Of a stretch of 64,000 bases of DNA, positions 20,477-30,120 are shown one piece after another. The stretch lies in assembly GCA_013178305.1 (NCBI GenBank), contig JABLXB010000007.1, positions 186,001 through 250,000 of the forward strand, written 5' to 3'. The translations under genes were made by a program, and so were the position numbers. The notes beneath the pieces are model-generated. The model was given only the letters and a program-made list of their open reading frames with translations. It was not told the DNA's origin and did no database searches. The stretch comes from Bacillota bacterium. GTDB taxonomy: Bacteria; Bacillota; Sulfobacillia; JABLXB01. Numbering within the stretch: position 1 is the stretch's first letter; the number at the start of each line of letters is the position of its first letter.

Positions 20477-22900
20477 GTGAAAGCCGTGATCATGGCCGGG
20501 GGAGAGGGCTCGCGTCTTCGCCCACTCACGTGCAACAGGCCGAAGCCAATGGTCCCCGTGGTCAACGCTCCGATACTGCAGCACATCCTCAATCTGCTCA
20601 AGGCGCACGGTATCACCGACGTCGTGCTGACGCTTCAGTTCATGCCCACGGCGATCATGAACCACTTCGGGGACGGCTCCGGACTGGGGATGAGGATGCG
20701 CTACGTGGTTGAGGACTCACCGCTGGGGACCGCGGGCTCCGTCAGGAACGCGGCGCGCCTCCTGGACGAGCCGTTCCTCGTGTTGAGCGGCGACGCCCTG
20801 ACCGACTTCGACCTCACGCGCCTGTATGAGTACCACGTGAGCACGGGCGCGAAGGCCACCCTGGCGCTGACGCGGGTTTCCAACCCCGTTGAACTCGGGA
20901 TCGTGATCACCAACCCCGACGGTTCCATCAGGAAGTTCCTCGAAAAGCCCTCGTGGGGCGAGGTATTCAGCGACACCGTGAACACCGGCATCTACGTGCT
21001 CGACCCGTCTATACTGCAGAAGGTCCCGGAGGGAAGACCGTTCGACTTCTCGAAAGACCTGTTTCCGACGCTCCTGGCATCGCGAGAGCCCATGTTCGGC
21101 CTGGTACTCGATGGCTATTGGTGCGACATCGGCAACCTGGAGCAGTACGTCCAGGCGCAGATCGACGCCATGGATCGCAAGGTCAACCTCGCCATTCCCG
21201 GTAGCGGGACTTCGCAGGGGGTCTGGGTATCGGGCGAAGCCGCGATCTCACAGGGGGCGGTGGTCATCCCTCCGGTGGTGATCGGCGACGGCGCACGGAT
21301 AGCGCCCGGCGCGGTTGTGGGCCCGCACACGGTGGTCGGAAGGGGCTCTCAGGTCTGTGCGGGGGCGTCGCTCCGGCGGGCGGTGCTATGGGACGGGGTA
21401 TTCGTGGGCGAGGGCTGCGAGGTCCGCGGTGCGGTGCTCTGCGACAGGGTGCAGGCCAAGCCGAACGCGAAGGTGTTCGAGATGGCCGTGGTCGGCGATG
21501 ACACTCGGGTCGAGGAGCGGTCCGTAGTAAAGCCGGGCGTGAAGATATGGCCGAACAAGATCGTGGGCAAGGCAGCCACGGTGCACGAGAGCATGGTCTG
21601 GGGGAACGTGGCCCCGATTTCGCAGGTCAAGAGCCTCGGACTGGCAGGGCTGCCCAACACCGACGTTACCCCCGAAGCAGTCACCCGCATGTGCGCCGCG
21701 CTGGGCGGCGCCCTGGGCGGGAAGGGGACGGCTGTGGTGGCGGCGGACTCGCGTACGGCGGCGCAGATGCTGAGGCAGGCCGCGGCGTGCGGGTTCACCT
21801 CGTCCGGCATGGACGTCATCGACCTCGGGCTGGGTATGCCCCCCATCATCAGGTTTGCCGTCCGGCTCCTCGGGGCCCAATGTGGGGTTGCCGTCAAGCG
21901 CGGTGTCTCCGGCGACGATTCCGTCGTAGTCGAGATATACGACTCGCGCGGCGTCAACCTGCCCGCGGACATGCAGAGGAAGGTCAACCATTCACTGGCG
22001 CGGGGCGACTTCGGCAGGGTGCCATCGGAGTCCATCGGCCGAGTGACCTTCTGCCCGTCGGTCGTATCCGACTACCTGGGGAATATGTCGGAAGGTCTCG
22101 ACGCCGATGCGATTCGCACCCAGGCGCTGCGCCTCTATGCTGCCGTCCCCGCCGAGGCCGAAGACCTGGTCGACATGGCCGGCGAGAGATTTGGGTTTGA
22201 AATCAACGTCACCGGCGGGGCAGGCGATGTGGAGGCTCTCGTCGGAAGCGACGGCGCCTCGGTGGGCGCAGTGTTCGGGCCGACGATGGAGTCGGTGTCC
22301 CTCGTCGACGAGACGGGAAGGGTCATCGCCGGCGTCGCGCTTCATGCCTTGCTGCTTCGCGCGCTCCTTGAAACCCGCCCGGGATCCACAGTCGTCGTGC
22401 CGGCCAACTTCCCCGGGTACGCCGAGGAACTGGCTCGGGTTCTGGGTGGCCGCGTTGTACGCTCCAAGACCTCGGTCCCCGCCCTGATGTCCAAGATGCT
22501 GGAGCACTCGGAGAAGTCGGGTTCGCCCCAGTTCAGGGTGTGGTTCGACGGCCTGAGCTGTCTGCTGTGGCTCCTGGAATGGCGCGGGCACAGCGGCGCG
22601 ACCTTCGCGGAGCTGTCCGGGGCGGCGCCGGGCACCATTGTGGCCGCCAGGACGGTGCACTGCCCCTGGGAGGCCAAGGGCCGCGTGATGCGAACGCTGG
22701 TCACGACCCTACCACACGACGACGAGGTCCCTGAGGGCGTCAGGCTGAGGCAGGAGCGGGGCTGGTCGCTCATACTGCCCGACGAGGACGAACCGGCGTA
22801 TCACGTGTACGCCGAGGCTGCCTCGATGGAGGTTGCGTCGGAGATAGCGGAGTCACTCGCCCGCAAGGTCGCTGAACTGAGGGATACCGGGAAAGAGTGA
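20477..22900 (+). CDS. Sugar-phosphate nucleotidyltransferase fused to degenerate phosphomannomutase-like domain
   Basis: An 807-residue protein with three parts: an N-terminal nucleotidyltransferase ([29 protein letters not shown]; residues 1-230), a hexapeptide left-handed beta-helix (about 250-360), and a C-terminal phosphohexomutase-like region (about 385-807). In the last part the phosphoserine loop (TASHNP in active enzymes) is replaced by KRGVSGDDS near residue 474, and the metal-binding DGDxDR loop by a GPTMES segment near residue 600. The mutase is therefore probably inactive. The N-terminal part should make an NDP-sugar; nucleotide and sugar cannot be read. GTG start with GGGGGG ten bases upstream. 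Confidence 0.83.
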   Translation: MKAVIMAGGEGSRLRPLTCNRPKPMVPVVNAPILQHILNLLKAHGITDVVLTLQFMPTAIMNHFGDGSGLGMRMRYVVEDSPLGTAGSVRNAARLLDEPFLVLSGDALTDFDLTRLYEYHVSTGAKATLALTRVSNPVELGIVITNPDGSIRKFLEKPSWGEVFSDTVNTGIYVLDPSILQKVPEGRPFDFSKDLFPTLLASREPMFGLVLDGYWCDIGNLEQYVQAQIDAMDRKVNLAIPGSGTSQGVWVSGEAAISQGAVVIPPVVIGDGARIAPGAVVGPHTVVGRGSQVCAGASLRRAVLWDGVFVGEGCEVRGAVLCDRVQAKPNAKVFEMAVVGDDTRVEERSVVKPGVKIWPNKIVGKAATVHESMVWGNVAPISQVKSLGLAGLPNTDVTPEAVTRMCAALGGALGGKGTAVVAADSRTAAQMLRQAAACGFTSSGMDVIDLGLGMPPIIRFAVRLLGAQCGVAVKRGVSGDDSVVVEIYDSRGVNLPADMQRKVNHSLARGDFGRVPSESIGRVTFCPSVVSDYLGNMSEGLDADAIRTQALRLYAAVPAEAEDLVDMAGERFGFEINVTGGAGDVEALVGSDGASVGAVFGPTMESVSLVDETGRVIAGVALHALLLRALLETRPGSTVVVPANFPGYAEELARVLGGRVVRSKTSVPALMSKMLEHSEKSGSPQFRVWFDGLSCLLWLLEWRGHSGATFAELSGAAPGTIVAARTVHCPWEAKGRVMRTLVTTLPHDDEVPEGVRLRQERGWSLILPDEDEPAYHVYAEAASMEVASEIAESLARKVAELRDTGKE

Positions 22901-22926
22901 CAACGGGGCGGCATGGACCGCCACCC

Positions 22927-24528
22927 CTACCCAAATACCCTGTAATCCATGTCCGGGAATATGTTATCCTTCGCCTCCACCCGCGGCAGCCACCCGTCCT
23001 CGTACAGCAGGCCCTCCGCGGCCGGGCCCTCCGATAGACAATCGAATATCTTCGTGAAGCGGCCGAGGTGCCCTGTGAGGCGCTTCACCGCGTACTCGGT
23101 CACGGTGCCCGTCTTGAGGATGAAAGGCCAGTCGCTCGCCTGGGCGAGCAGCAGCTCCCGTCCGGCCTGGTTGAGCGCGCGGCGCGTGGGCTCCCCGGCG
23201 TCGTGGTACCTCCGCGCCAGTGTCGTCATTCGTTCGGCGGCCTTGTGCAGGTGGCGCCAGATCCAGTCATTGCTGCCCTCCAGCCATACTTCGTTGTATC
23301 CCCTGAACCCCCAGCTCGACATCGGTGGCTGGCACGGCTGGTTCACGGGGTACATCGCCAGGTAGTCAGATGGGGTCGCCAGCCGGATCTCGTCCTGAGC
23401 GTACGCCGTCTTCCGGATGAGCAACTCGAGCCACTGTATCCCCTCAAACCACCAGTGCCCGAACAGCTCGGCGTCATAAGGACACACGACGATGGGCACG
23501 TGGTCCATCGCTTTTGACCAGTATTCGGCCTGCTTCTGCCTGTTGAACATGAAGTTGCCGGCGTGCACGGCCGCGCGCTCTCGCGCTATGTCCGGGACAT
23601 AGGGCTCCTTGTATCCCGAGTCCTTGCCGGTTATGCGGAAGTACTTGATCCCGGTGTTCGCCCTGGCGCCGTCGCCGGGGAGGTACCGCGAGACGTAATC
23701 CCAGTCCAGGTCGTACCCGATATCTCTGTAGAACTCGCGGTAGTTCGGGTCACCGGGATAGCCTTCCTGGGCGCTCCAGACCTGCTTGGAGCTGTCCGTG
23801 TCGCGGCCGAACGCGACCACGCCCGATGGGCACTCCACCGGCGCAAAGCACGCGTACCTGGGCCGCGGGGTGGCGTGCAGTACCCCGTGGGACTCGAGGA
23901 TCACGTATCGCACGCCCAGGCGCGCCAGGTGCTCGTCGTGGCCGGGGCTATAACCGCATTCGGGTAACCAGAAACCCGCGGGCTTTCGCCCAAACACCCG
24001 CTCATATAGCCTGACGCCCACTTCCATCTGGGCGCGGACCGCCTCGGGGTTGAGGTCGAGCAGCGGGAGGAACCCGTGGGTCGCGGCGCTGGCCAGGATC
24101 TCGATCCGCCCCGCGTCCTGCAACTCGCGGAAAGCGCGGACGAGGTCGGTGTGGTACGTGTCCTCGTAGACCCGCCGCACGCGGAGGAATTGCCTCAAGT
24201 ACATCTCGGCCAGGGGCCGCAACGTGGCGTCGTGCTCGAGCCGGATGACTTCCCTCTGCGCCAGCTCTATGAGCCTGGCCAGGTGGCGTGAATAACGCCG
24301 CCTGAGGAGCGGGTCCATCATCATCGAGAGCAGCGGTGGAGTGAGGGAGATGCTGATCCGGCCCGGGACGCCCTCCGACTCGAGCCGTGTGAGGGCGTCC
24401 ACGAGCGGGACGTAACACTCCGTCATCCCCTCGAAGAACCACCACTCCTCGCGGAAATCCTCGTGTTCGGGGTGGCGTACGTACGGGAGGTGCGCGTGAA
24501 GGATTATACTCACAAGACCTTTAAGCAC
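22927..24528 (-). CDS. GH57 alpha-glucan branching enzyme (DUF1957 type)
   Basis: A 533-residue GH57 protein beginning near LVSIILHAHLPYVRHPEHED, the standard start of the DUF1957 branching-enzyme group. The catalytic nucleophile Glu lies in FWLPECGYSPG (about residue 195) and the acid/base Asp in CPYDAELFGHWWFEG (about residue 355). The C-terminal helical DUF1957 domain includes SSWGFRGYNEVWLEGSNDW. It should transfer alpha-1,4 segments into alpha-1,6 branches, complementing the GT4 synthase and debranching enzyme. GTG 24528 is the likely start; an in-frame GTG lies five codons later. The gene is convergent with the nucleotidyltransferase gene (26 bp gap). Confidence 0.9.
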   Translation of the reverse strand: MLKGLVSIILHAHLPYVRHPEHEDFREEWWFFEGMTECYVPLVDALTRLESEGVPGRISISLTPPLLSMMMDPLLRRRYSRHLARLIELAQREVIRLEHDATLRPLAEMYLRQFLRVRRVYEDTYHTDLVRAFRELQDAGRIEILASAATHGFLPLLDLNPEAVRAQMEVGVRLYERVFGRKPAGFWLPECGYSPGHDEHLARLGVRYVILESHGVLHATPRPRYACFAPVECPSGVVAFGRDTDSSKQVWSAQEGYPGDPNYREFYRDIGYDLDWDYVSRYLPGDGARANTGIKYFRITGKDSGYKEPYVPDIARERAAVHAGNFMFNRQKQAEYWSKAMDHVPIVVCPYDAELFGHWWFEGIQWLELLIRKTAYAQDEIRLATPSDYLAMYPVNQPCQPPMSSWGFRGYNEVWLEGSNDWIWRHLHKAAERMTTLARRYHDAGEPTRRALNQAGRELLLAQASDWPFILKTGTVTEYAVKRLTGHLGRFTKIFDCLSEGPAAEGLLYEDGWLPRVEAKDNIFPDMDYRVFG

Positions 24529-24553
24529 TTGGCGGCCGCCTTTCCTACCTGTT

Positions 24554-25237
24554 CTACTTGTTGTTGCCCGTCTTGACGAATTCCGGCGAGCTCGGGCCCG
24601 CTCCGCCGTAAAGCCCCGTCCAGCCAATGGGCGGCCATTCCGCCGACATTGCATCCGACACGCCTGCCGGAGGGGTCAACACCACGTTTGACCGCGCCAT
24701 CGGCACGAACCTGCCCCACCGGCTGAGCCGTCCGATCTCGGCGTAGTAAGTGTGGGCGGGCGTCGCCAGGCCGAGGTACCAGCTATCCGATTGATCGGTG
24801 AGCCGGATGTCCTGGTGCATGCGCTGTCCGCCGGTGATGTCGTATAGTCGCAGCACCGGCACCGTCTCCATAAGCTCGACGCCGTCCTCGCGCGAGCGTG
24901 CCTGTTGCCACTCTGGCTGGACCTCCCAGTAGGCGTACAGCCAGTTCGGATCGCGAACCATCAATGCGACCCGGTTGTCACCGTACCTTGATGGGACGGA
25001 GTACTCGGTTACGGCGGGGGTTGTAACCTGAGGGGCGAGCTCTTCGGCGAACTCCGTGTCCTCAAGGTGTTCCGGCGTGCGTTCGGGCTTGCGGACTGGT
25101 CCGCGAACCGGCCTGCCGAGTGGCGGCAGGGGCCTCCGGTCGGGCGAGGCGCGCATGCCAAGACGACCGCGCGCTGAGGCGACGGCGATGAACAGTACGG
25201 CGAGCAAAGCGGCCGCGAGCAGAGCAAAGAGCTGCAT
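24554..25237 (-). CDS. DUF4912 protein with N-terminal membrane anchor
   Basis: A 227-residue protein. An N-terminal hydrophobic helix (MQLFALLAAALLAVLFIAVAS) is followed by a basic, Pro/Arg-rich linker. The DUF4912 domain starts at about residue 80 with PSRYGDNRVALMVRDPNW and LYAYWEV. DUF4912 is often found next to GH57 branching enzymes and other glucan genes; its function is unknown, but it resembles carbohydrate-associated beta-sandwich domains (inference). It lies 25 bp upstream of the GH57 gene in the same direction, so the two are probably one operon. ATG 25237 has GGGGG upstream and places the helix at the N-terminus. Confidence 0.8.
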   Translation of the reverse strand: MQLFALLAAALLAVLFIAVASARGRLGMRASPDRRPLPPLGRPVRGPVRKPERTPEHLEDTEFAEELAPQVTTPAVTEYSVPSRYGDNRVALMVRDPNWLYAYWEVQPEWQQARSREDGVELMETVPVLRLYDITGGQRMHQDIRLTDQSDSWYLGLATPAHTYYAEIGRLSRWGRFVPMARSNVVLTPPAGVSDAMSAEWPPIGWTGLYGGAGPSSPEFVKTGNNK

Positions 25238-25324
25238 ACTAACCCCCTTCCGGTGAGAGATTGTTTGAGAAAGCCACGTTTTCAATATGGAGTAATCGCG
25301 ATCCTTTTATACGGGAGGTCTGAG

Positions 25325-27274
25325 GTGGCAAGAGCGCTAACCCTTGGTAACGGGCGCCTTACCGTCAACTTCGATTCGCGCCTCGTGCTGCGGGAACTCT
25401 ACTTCCCACACGTTGGAATGTTCAGCCACGTCGAGGGCAGGAGAAACATGATCGGTGTGTGGGAAGGCGGGCGCTTTGCCTGGATCGACGCCGATTCGTG
25501 GAACCGGTCGATCCGGTATCGCGAGGACACGATGGTATCGGAGTGCAGGGCCGTCAATCCCGGCCTGGGCGTTGAGCTGAGCATCACCGACTGCGTTCAT
25601 TATCGCGAAAACATTTTCCTCAGGCGTATCACCGCGCGCAACGCTTCGGCCGCAGCGCGCCAGGTAAGGCTATTCTTTGTAAACGACCTGTGCATCAACG
25701 AGTCGGACATCGGGGACACGGCGTACTACGACCCGGACTCCGGCTCGATCGTCCACCACAAGCGCGGGCGCTTCTTCTGCTTCGGCGGCCGCGCCCACGG
25801 CGGAGGGTTCAGCCAGTTCACCGTCGGGAAGAAACGGTTCGGTGGCGCGGAGGGGACGTGGCGCGACGCCGAGGACGGCTGCCTCGAGGGCCACAGCGTC
25901 TCTCACGGATCGGTCGACAGCACCGTGTCGTTCTGGCTGGACCTCGGACCTTACGTTGAGGCTACGGTACATTACTGGATGTGCGTCGCTGACGGCGCCG
26001 CCGAGGCTATGCGGCTGAACGCCCTCGTGACCTCCACCGGGGCGGACGACCTGATCGAGGAGACTGCTACCTACTGGAAACGGTGGCTGGCGCGCGCGCC
26101 TCTGAAAAGGTCCGACCTCTCGGATGGGGCCGCGGCGTGCTACCGCCGGAGCCTCCTGCTCACGCGGGCCGCCCTGGACCACGGGGGTGGGGTGCTGGCA
26201 TCCACCGACCTCGACATCATGATGACCAACCGCGATCATTACAGCTACGTGTGGCCCCGGGACGCCGCGCTGGCCGCGCGATCGCTGGCGCTGGCGGGTT
26301 ATCCCGAGTGCTCGAGGGCATTCTTGCAGTATGCTGCGCGTACCGTCACCGACCGCGGGTTCTTCTGGCCGAAGTACCACGCCGACGGGACGGTGGGGTC
26401 GAGCTGGCACCCCAGAGAGGGGCCGTTCCTCCCGGTCCAGGAGGACGAAACGGGGCTCGTGGCTTTTCTCGCCGGCGAACACCTCCGCCTGTTCGGCGAC
26501 GTCGAATTCCTTTCGCGTGTTTACAGCGACCTTGTCAAGAGGATTGGTGTGTTTCTGTCGGAGTATAGAGACGACCGCGCCGGACTCCCGCTTCCCAGCC
26601 ACGACCTGTGGGAGGAGCGCCGCGGGGTTTTCATCTGGACCTGTTCGGCGGTATACGCGGGCTTGAAGGCGGCGGGCGACCTCGCGTCCGTGTTCGAACC
26701 GGCGGTCGCGGCGCGGTTCTACCAGGCTGCGGCGGAAGTGGGCCGCGCCGTGCGCTCGAACCTCTACAGCCCGAGGGCGGGACGGTTTGTGCGCGGCTTT
26801 CTCCTCGAAAGCGATGGCTCGTGCCGCATCGATCACACGATCGAATCGAGCGCGTATGGAGTCGTGCTGATGGGGGTGCTAAATCCCCTTTCTGACGAAT
26901 CGATCGCCACGATGAACGCTATCCGGGAGAGCCTGTGGATAAAGACGGGCGTCGGCGGCGTGTGCCGTTATCCCAACGACTGGTACTTCCGGGTAACGCA
27001 CGATCCCTCGACGCCGGGTAATCCCTGGTTCGTATGCTCGCTCTGGCTCGCTTCGTGGCACATAGCAGCCGCGCGAAGCCTGGACGACCTGGAGTTCCCC
27101 AGGACCGTGCTGGAGTGGGCGCCCGCGCACGCCCTGGAGACGGGGATAATGTCCGAGCAACTCCATCCATTTTCGGGCGAACCGCTCTCCGTGGCGCCGC
27201 TCACGTGGTCGCACTCGACCTACGTGAACGCGTTCCTCGATTACGAGGCCAAGTGGCTGAAGCTATCAACCTAG
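25325..27274 (+). CDS. GH15 glucoamylase-like glycoside hydrolase
   Basis: A 649-residue protein of the glucoamylase/trehalase GH15 clan. An N-terminal beta-sandwich domain begins ARALTLGNGRLTVNFDSR. An (alpha/alpha)6 catalytic domain contains YSYVWPRDAALAARSLALAG near residue 316, the general-acid region DLWEERRGVF near 430, and the general-base region SEQLHPFSGEPLSVAPLTWS near 618. Such enzymes release glucose or trehalose from alpha-linked saccharides. No signal peptide is present, so action is probably intracellular. The GTG at 25325 has GGGAGG six bases upstream, preferred over the GTG-like start at 25253. Divergent from the DUF4912/GH57 pair. Confidence 0.87.
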   Translation: MARALTLGNGRLTVNFDSRLVLRELYFPHVGMFSHVEGRRNMIGVWEGGRFAWIDADSWNRSIRYREDTMVSECRAVNPGLGVELSITDCVHYRENIFLRRITARNASAAARQVRLFFVNDLCINESDIGDTAYYDPDSGSIVHHKRGRFFCFGGRAHGGGFSQFTVGKKRFGGAEGTWRDAEDGCLEGHSVSHGSVDSTVSFWLDLGPYVEATVHYWMCVADGAAEAMRLNALVTSTGADDLIEETATYWKRWLARAPLKRSDLSDGAAACYRRSLLLTRAALDHGGGVLASTDLDIMMTNRDHYSYVWPRDAALAARSLALAGYPECSRAFLQYAARTVTDRGFFWPKYHADGTVGSSWHPREGPFLPVQEDETGLVAFLAGEHLRLFGDVEFLSRVYSDLVKRIGVFLSEYRDDRAGLPLPSHDLWEERRGVFIWTCSAVYAGLKAAGDLASVFEPAVAARFYQAAAEVGRAVRSNLYSPRAGRFVRGFLLESDGSCRIDHTIESSAYGVVLMGVLNPLSDESIATMNAIRESLWIKTGVGGVCRYPNDWYFRVTHDPSTPGNPWFVCSLWLASWHIAAARSLDDLEFPRTVLEWAPAHALETGIMSEQLHPFSGEPLSVAPLTWSHSTYVNAFLDYEAKWLKLST

Positions 27275-27395
27275 CCGGTCTACCGCTCGATCCAACTCAT
27301 TACACCGTGCGCGCGGGGGACAATACTGATAGGTCCCGGGGAGCGGTCGTTTTCAAGCGATCGCCACCCGGCTAAAAAGGAGGCGGTGTACGCGA

Positions 27396-27701
27396 ATGAT
27401 AGCCGATGATAGGGTTTGGGTCAGGCCTGTGCCGGCAGTGAAGAACCAGAAGGCCGAGATGGGCTACAAGGGGCTCCTCGCGAACTCGGGCGCCGACGCG
27501 GTCTGGGCACACGTCGGGTTCGACGGCTGGAAGAACATCCATACGATACCGATGATGAAACGAGGAGACGGTAGCTTCACCTGCGACATCACCTGCCAGG
27601 GCGACCGGCAGATGAACTTCTGCTTCAAGGACTCGGCGAATCACTGGGATAACAACAGCGGGTGGAACTGGTCCTGCGACATCAAGTCAAACCACTCGTG
27701 A
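27396..27701 (+). CDS. Stand-alone starch-binding-type carbohydrate-binding module
   Basis: A 101-residue protein consisting essentially of one beta-sandwich module resembling CBM25/CBM53 starch-binding domains. Key features are the aromatic-rich AVWAHVGFDGWKNIHTIPM and the NHWDNNSGWNWSCDI segment, whose Trp and Asn residues form the sugar platform in these families. No signal peptide or catalytic domain is present. In this context it may bind intracellular alpha-glucan. The ATG is 12 bases after AAGGAGG. Confidence 0.8.
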   Translation: MIADDRVWVRPVPAVKNQKAEMGYKGLLANSGADAVWAHVGFDGWKNIHTIPMMKRGDGSFTCDITCQGDRQMNFCFKDSANHWDNNSGWNWSCDIKSNHS

Positions 27702-27727
27702 CAGGCCTGAACTGAACGGGGGAGGGA

Positions 27728-27759
27728 GAGAGACCGGTGCCTCAGGCGACCGGTCTCTC
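27728..27759. terminator. Bidirectional terminator-like inverted repeat
   Basis: GAGAGACCGGT (27728-27738) and ACCGGTCTCTC (27749-27759) form a perfect 11-bp stem with a 10-base loop between convergent genes. The right arm encodes the last residues of the oxidoreductase. There is no clear T tract on either side. Confidence 0.45.
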
Positions 27760-29031
27760 GAACACCCCTTCAAGCCCCTCAGCTCGCACGCGCGCACCGA
27801 TCTCCTCGCGGTCCGTCGTGTAAAGTCCCCTCTGTTTCATGCGCTCGAAGAAGCTCGCTCCGGCAAACGTGAGCGTTCGCGGGAAGCCGCTCGAACCCGC
27901 AAGCTCATCCTGCGCCATGGCGATGAAATCGCCGATCGCCGTATTCCTTCCGAGTACCAGCAGTCCCTTGCCTGCGGCGCGGGCCGCCGCGTTCCTGCCT
28001 GCCAGCGCCCCGGTAACGATCGCCTCGGTGTGACCGACGTACGGCCCCGACTTTTCCCCGCAGCAGAACAGGTTCTCCAGGGCCCCCACCCGGAGCGACT
28101 GGTCGCGCTCGGCTATGCACGTATACCTTATGGAGTTGCCCTTGCCCCCCGCCAGCGGTTCCGCGTACCTTGCCCGCTCGAAACCCGGTATCGTCCTCAG
28201 GTCGTCGAGCGGGAAGTAGGGGGACATCAGTTTGCCGTACCCGTTGTCCAGGATTATGAGGTTCTCGGCGTACGGCCCGAGCGCATACTGCTGGCACGCC
28301 TTGCTCGCGAGTTTGGACCTGTTGATGAGTTCTTCGGGCAGGGGGACGACCACGACCCCATCGCGGTCGAGCGTCTTGACGATGTCAGCAGCCAGCGAGC
28401 CCTTGACCAGGTCGCAAGACCCGCTGAACACCCCGGGCTCCGGCCTCTGCCCGGTTACGGCGAACTCCCTGGCCCCGGAGAGGCGAGCGAGCCCCTGTCT
28501 GGGTCCGAAGCTGGGGCAGCGGAATATGCACATCGCGCAGCCATTGCCGTACTTGGCGCACGAACCCATCGGGCCGGCGCTGCCGGTAGCGTCCACGAAC
28601 GCGCCCGCCTCCCAGGCCTCGCCGTCGGCTGTCGCGACCGACCTGACGTTCTCGCCGTCTACCTTGACCGAGATGATCCTGCACTGGGTGAAGACCTGAA
28701 CACCCGCGGCGGAGAGTGCCTGCCTGACCGCCGGCTCGATACGCGTGACGTCGTACAGGCTCGCGTGCTTGTGGCCGGGGAACTCTATTCCGCGGTGACG
28801 GGAGTTGTCGTCAGCCACTGCGAACAGGTCGCCCGCCCCCATCGCCGCCGCCTCTTCCGCCGCGGTGTACCTCCCGTTGTTGCGCATGATCCCGCCAGAG
28901 AGGCCGGCCCCTAGGAGCATGTCGGTCCTCTCCAGGAGCGTCGCCCGCGCCCCGGCCTTCGCTGCCGCGAGCGCCGCCGAGCACCCGGCCCAGCCGCCCC
29001 CGACAACCACGACCTGCAATTCCCCTGTCAT
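27742..29031 (-). CDS. FAD-dependent oxidoreductase, GidA-related, uncharacterised
   Basis: A 429-residue flavoprotein with the dinucleotide-binding motif VVVVGGGWAGCSAALAAAKAG at the N-terminus and a second nucleotide-contact region ENLFCCGEKSGPYVGHTEAI near residue 320. A distinctive Cys cluster, CAKYGNGCAMCIFRCPSFGPR near residue 158, could be redox active or bind an iron-sulfur centre. It belongs to the broad FAD_oxidored/GidA-like group, but I cannot assign a substrate. It overlaps the upstream PyrK-like gene by 4 bp and probably forms a complex with it. Confidence 0.75.
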   Translation of the reverse strand: MTGELQVVVVGGGWAGCSAALAAAKAGARATLLERTDMLLGAGLSGGIMRNNGRYTAAEEAAAMGAGDLFAVADDNSRHRGIEFPGHKHASLYDVTRIEPAVRQALSAAGVQVFTQCRIISVKVDGENVRSVATADGEAWEAGAFVDATGSAGPMGSCAKYGNGCAMCIFRCPSFGPRQGLARLSGAREFAVTGQRPEPGVFSGSCDLVKGSLAADIVKTLDRDGVVVVPLPEELINRSKLASKACQQYALGPYAENLIILDNGYGKLMSPYFPLDDLRTIPGFERARYAEPLAGGKGNSIRYTCIAERDQSLRVGALENLFCCGEKSGPYVGHTEAIVTGALAGRNAAARAAGKGLLVLGRNTAIGDFIAMAQDELAGSSGFPRTLTFAGASFFERMKQRGLYTTDREEIGARVRAEGLEGVFERPVA

Positions 29032-30011
29032 GGGCTATGTTCACCCCCTGTAGAAAAGGCGACGTCTTCCGGATTGACCGCGGCCTTGCACGCCCTCGTC
29101 CATAGGCTGGACTTCGTGGAAATGCCGCAACCCCCGCACACACCGTCTCCGCAGCACATCACCGAGTTGTTCGATGCGGTGAGCTTCGCTCCGGAGCCGG
29201 CCTCGCGGATGGCTGCCAGCAGCGCCCGGTGCTGCGAGTCCGGGCCGGAGCTGTGAACCAGGTCGAAGCCGCCCTCTCTGATGAGCCCTACGAGTGTCTT
29301 CACCTGGTCGGGACCTGCCCCAGGGGACTCCACCACCGGAACCCCAAGGCGCCGCATGTCCGGCTTGGCAAACACCCCGTCCACCAGGTCTCCAGACGCC
29401 AGCGCTGCGGTTACGCGGTTGTTCTTCCTCAACAGGTAGGACGCAACATGGACCGCCGGTCCCTGGCCGATGCCCCTCGCGACGACCAGCGCGTGCGAAT
29501 TCCGGAGCCGCCTCAGCCGCTGCGACCCCAGCACGCCGTTCCAGTACGGCCCCCTTGCCAGCAGAAAATCCCTTGACCTGTCGAGCGCCTTTGTCTTCGG
29601 ACCCATGACCTGCACGGCGAACCTGGCGCTTTCCCAGTCGACGTCCATTACCGAAATCGGCGCATTGAAACACTGCCGGGTGCCCGGGGGGCGCAGGAAT
29701 AGAAAAGCCCCCGGCTCACTCAACTCGTTTACGAGGTTGCGGGGGACGCCCAGCGTAAATACGGTTAGTCTACCGCTTCTGAAGACGTCCTTTATGGCCA
29801 TCTCATACTCGGGCCTGGGTGGGAGGGGTCGTTTCCCGGCCCAGAGGTATTCCGAGTAGACGCACACACCGGACCACGCGCAGTCGCACAGCGCCTCGCC
29901 CCTTAGTAGGGAGCAAGTTATGCATTCCCCCAGATCGGCCAGTACGCAGGGGCAGAACTGGGAACCTGCGTCGCTGCAAACCGAGGTGCCCTGACTGGAA
30001 GACAAAGCCAC
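29028..30011 (-). CDS. PyrK-like FAD/NAD-binding iron-sulfur electron-transfer protein with extra N-terminal Cys domain
   Basis: A 327-residue protein. The middle resembles the ferredoxin-reductase-like dihydroorotate dehydrogenase electron-transfer subunit; the C-terminus carries the 2Fe-2S ligand pattern CCGDGVCGGC with a later Cys (TRACK). The first 55 residues hold eight cysteines (C12, C20, C22, C30, C33, C42, C44, C50), including CPC, CITC and CDC patterns, suggesting an additional metal centre. No pyrD is nearby, so a pyrimidine role is unlikely; electron transfer to the partner flavoprotein is a fair inference. GTG 30011 or TTG 30005 may be the start; TTG has better spacing from GGGGGG. 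Confidence 0.72.
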   Translation of the reverse strand: MALSSSQGTSVCSDAGSQFCPCVLADLGECITCSLLRGEALCDCAWSGVCVYSEYLWAGKRPLPPRPEYEMAIKDVFRSGRLTVFTLGVPRNLVNELSEPGAFLFLRPPGTRQCFNAPISVMDVDWESARFAVQVMGPKTKALDRSRDFLLARGPYWNGVLGSQRLRRLRNSHALVVARGIGQGPAVHVASYLLRKNNRVTAALASGDLVDGVFAKPDMRRLGVPVVESPGAGPDQVKTLVGLIREGGFDLVHSSGPDSQHRALLAAIREAGSGAKLTASNNSVMCCGDGVCGGCGISTKSSLWTRACKAAVNPEDVAFSTGGEHSP

Positions 30012-30120
30012 ACCCCCCTCTGCGTGCTCCCACCCTAACCTATGTCTCTACCGTTGACCCTGTTACAGCGTGCCTGTTGGGCATATACATTCAGAGACGC
30101 GACGTTGGAGGAGTGCCACA

